From contig JAAXIR010000225.1 of the NCBI GenBank assembly GCA_012270265.1, positions 4,852 through 19,180 of the forward strand: a stretch of 14,329 bases of DNA, given 5' to 3'. Positions 13,271 through 14,329 of the stretch are shown one piece after another (the first letter of the stretch is position 1; every line of letters starts with the position of its first letter). Source of the stretch: Candidatus Poseidoniales archaeon (GTDB lineage Archaea; Thermoplasmatota; Poseidoniia; Poseidoniales; Poseidoniaceae). Both the position numbers and the translations under genes were made by a program. Under the pieces are notes generated by a model. The model worked only from the letters and a program-made list of their open reading frames with translations, searched no databases and was not told the origin of the DNA.

Positions 13271-14329
13271 ACATGTGTGCGATGAGTGCTTCACCAAAGG
13301 CAGAGCATGACATCAAAGTCGCATCGTCCATCAGACGTTCAAAGTCGTATGTGACTGTCTTCGCACTGATGGCGCCTTCCAGTCCCTTAACACTCAAATC
13401 CGCAGCTTCGACCCAACCCATGTGACGTAGCATCATTTCTGCAGAGAGAATAAGCGATCCGGGATTGACCTTGTCTTGTCCTGCATATTTTGGGGCAGTT
13501 CCGTGGGTTGCTTCAAAGATTGAAATTCCAGTATCGTAGTTGATGTTCGCACCAGGAGCAATACCAATGCCCCCAACTTGAGCAGCGAGTGCATCTGAGA
13601 TGTAGTCGCCGTTCAAATTCATGGTTGCAAGAACACTGTATTCCGCAGGACGTGTGATAATTTGTTGGAGCATGGCATCCGCGATAACATCCTTGATGAT
13701 GATCTCGTTTCCAGTGGTCGGGTTCTTCATTGTGCACCAAGGTCCACCGTCAAGTTCGACTGCACCAAATTCTTCCTTCGCGAGCTGGTATCCCCAGTCT
13801 CGGAATCCACCCTCAGTGAACTTCATGATGTTCCCCTTGTGGACAAGCGTTACACTATCCTTGTCGTTGTCGATGGCGTATTGAAGCGCTGCTCGAACGA
13901 TTCGGTTTGTTCCCTCTTGACTGATTGGTTTGATTCCAATACCCGATGTATCTGGGAATCGGATCTTATCAACACCCATCTCGTTGGTCAAGAAATCGAT
14001 CAATTTCTTGACGCCTTCGGAACCAGCCTCCCACTCAATTCCAGCGTAAACGTCCTCACTGTTCTCACGGAAAATGATCATGTCAACATCACCGGGCGTT
14101 TTGACCGGAGATGGCGTACCATCGTACCATCGAACTGGACGAACACAAGCGAAGAGGTCCAGTTTTTGTCGAAGAGCGACATTGAGCGAACGAATTCCAC
14201 CGCCGACGGGGGTAGTGAGTGGACCCTTGATAGAAACAAGACCCGAGCGCATGGCATCGAGTGTCGCTTCCGGAAGCCATTCTCCCGGTGCATTGAACGC
14301 TTTCTCGCCGGCGAGACCTTCAGTCCAGG
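13269..14329 (-). CDS. icd: NADP-dependent isocitrate dehydrogenase, 5' end beyond the window
   Basis: Oxidises isocitrate to 2-oxoglutarate and CO2 with NADP in the TCA cycle; homodimer, cytosolic. About 352 C-terminal residues are present and the frame stays open to the right edge; E. coli Icd has 416, so roughly 65 residues are missing. An internal ATG at 14252 is not the start: the upstream codons read WLPEATLDAMR, matching the family. Conserved blocks include IKGPLTTPVGGGIRSLN with the serine equivalent to E. coli Ser113 (codon 14187-14189), IIFRENSEDVYAGIEW, LVHKGNIMKFTEGGF, NLNGDYISDALAAQVGG and ATHGTAPKYAGQDKVNPGS. The KY pair in that last block and the Tyr and Arg of VTYDFERLM mark NADP rather than NAD use. 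The sequence is strikingly close to the bacterial type I enzyme, suggesting ancient transfer if the host is an archaeon. The methyltransferase follows after 10 bp. Confidence 0.97.
   Translation of the reverse strand, partial: WTEGLAGEKAFNAPGEWLPEATLDAMRSGLVSIKGPLTTPVGGGIRSLNVALRQKLDLFACVRPVRWYDGTPSPVKTPGDVDMIIFRENSEDVYAGIEWEAGSEGVKKLIDFLTNEMGVDKIRFPDTSGIGIKPISQEGTNRIVRAALQYAIDNDKDSVTLVHKGNIMKFTEGGFRDWGYQLAKEEFGAVELDGGPWCTMKNPTTGNEIIIKDVIADAMLQQIITRPAEYSVLATMNLNGDYISDALAAQVGGIGIAPGANINYDTGISIFEATHGTAPKYAGQDKVNPGSLILSAEMMLRHMGWVEAADLSVKGLEGAISAKTVTYDFERLMDDATLMSCSAFGEALIAHM

Noticed and set aside
13203..13425. Plus-strand open frames opposite icd and the methyltransferase
   Set aside because: They are shadows of two strongly recognised minus-strand genes.
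1..14329. Mobile elements, CRISPR, tRNA or prophage
   Set aside because: No transposase or integrase-like protein, no regularly spaced direct repeats, no tRNA-like cloverleaf and no att-like duplication were seen by eye; an automated tRNA and repeat scan was not possible.

Overview
This is a gene-dense, mostly housekeeping segment with no insertion sequence, CRISPR array, tRNA or rRNA that I can see. I annotate 15 protein genes. No gap longer than about 115 bases lacks a gene. The best fit for the source is a marine planktonic archaeon of the Poseidoniales (Marine Group II, Thermoplasmatota) or a close relative. The reasons are the mixture of bacterial-type central metabolism (MaeB, Icd) with orphan families, one AT-rich TATA-like promoter at near-leaderless spacing beside many strong GGAGG-type ribosome binding sites, and very compact packing. 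This assignment is a moderate-confidence inference; no single gene proves it and a bacterial source is not excluded.

Layout. (1) 43-2361, + strand: a full malic enzyme/phosphotransacetylase-like fusion (maeB). (2) 2322-4241, - strand: a three-gene run, read right to left, of a tryptophan-rich orphan, a PTGES2-like glutaredoxin/GST-fold protein with a CPFS motif, and a cysteine-free FGE/sulfatase-modifying-factor-like domain fused to a membrane hairpin. (3) 4313-7155, + strand: rlmH, a five-helix membrane protein with a TPR-like tail, a small two-helix membrane protein, a DUF2203 protein and a PduO-type cobalamin adenosyltransferase. (4) 7152-7556, - strand: a Nudix hydrolase. (5) 7658-8641, + strand: a DHH/DHHA1 phosphoesterase. 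(6) 8638-9102, - strand: a four-helix DUF4079-like membrane protein. (7) 9218-12607, + strand: a 1129-residue alpha-helical repeat protein ending in a PIN nuclease domain. (8) 12602-14329, - strand: a SAM methyltransferase downstream of a bacterial-type NADP isocitrate dehydrogenase (icd) that runs off the right edge.

Functionally, MaeB and Icd both make NADPH from central carbon intermediates. The adenosyltransferase supplies coenzyme B12. RlmH, the DHH protein, the Nudix protein and the PIN protein belong to RNA or nucleotide maintenance.

The most striking structural facts are these. All four convergent gene pairs overlap at their 3' ends (40, 4, 4 and 6 bp). The intergenic region before rlmH carries two interlocking inverted repeats with pseudoknot geometry. 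The least explained genes are the solenoid-PIN protein and the FGE-like/PTGES2-like/Trp-rich cluster. I did not find a clear-cut new defence or mobile system.
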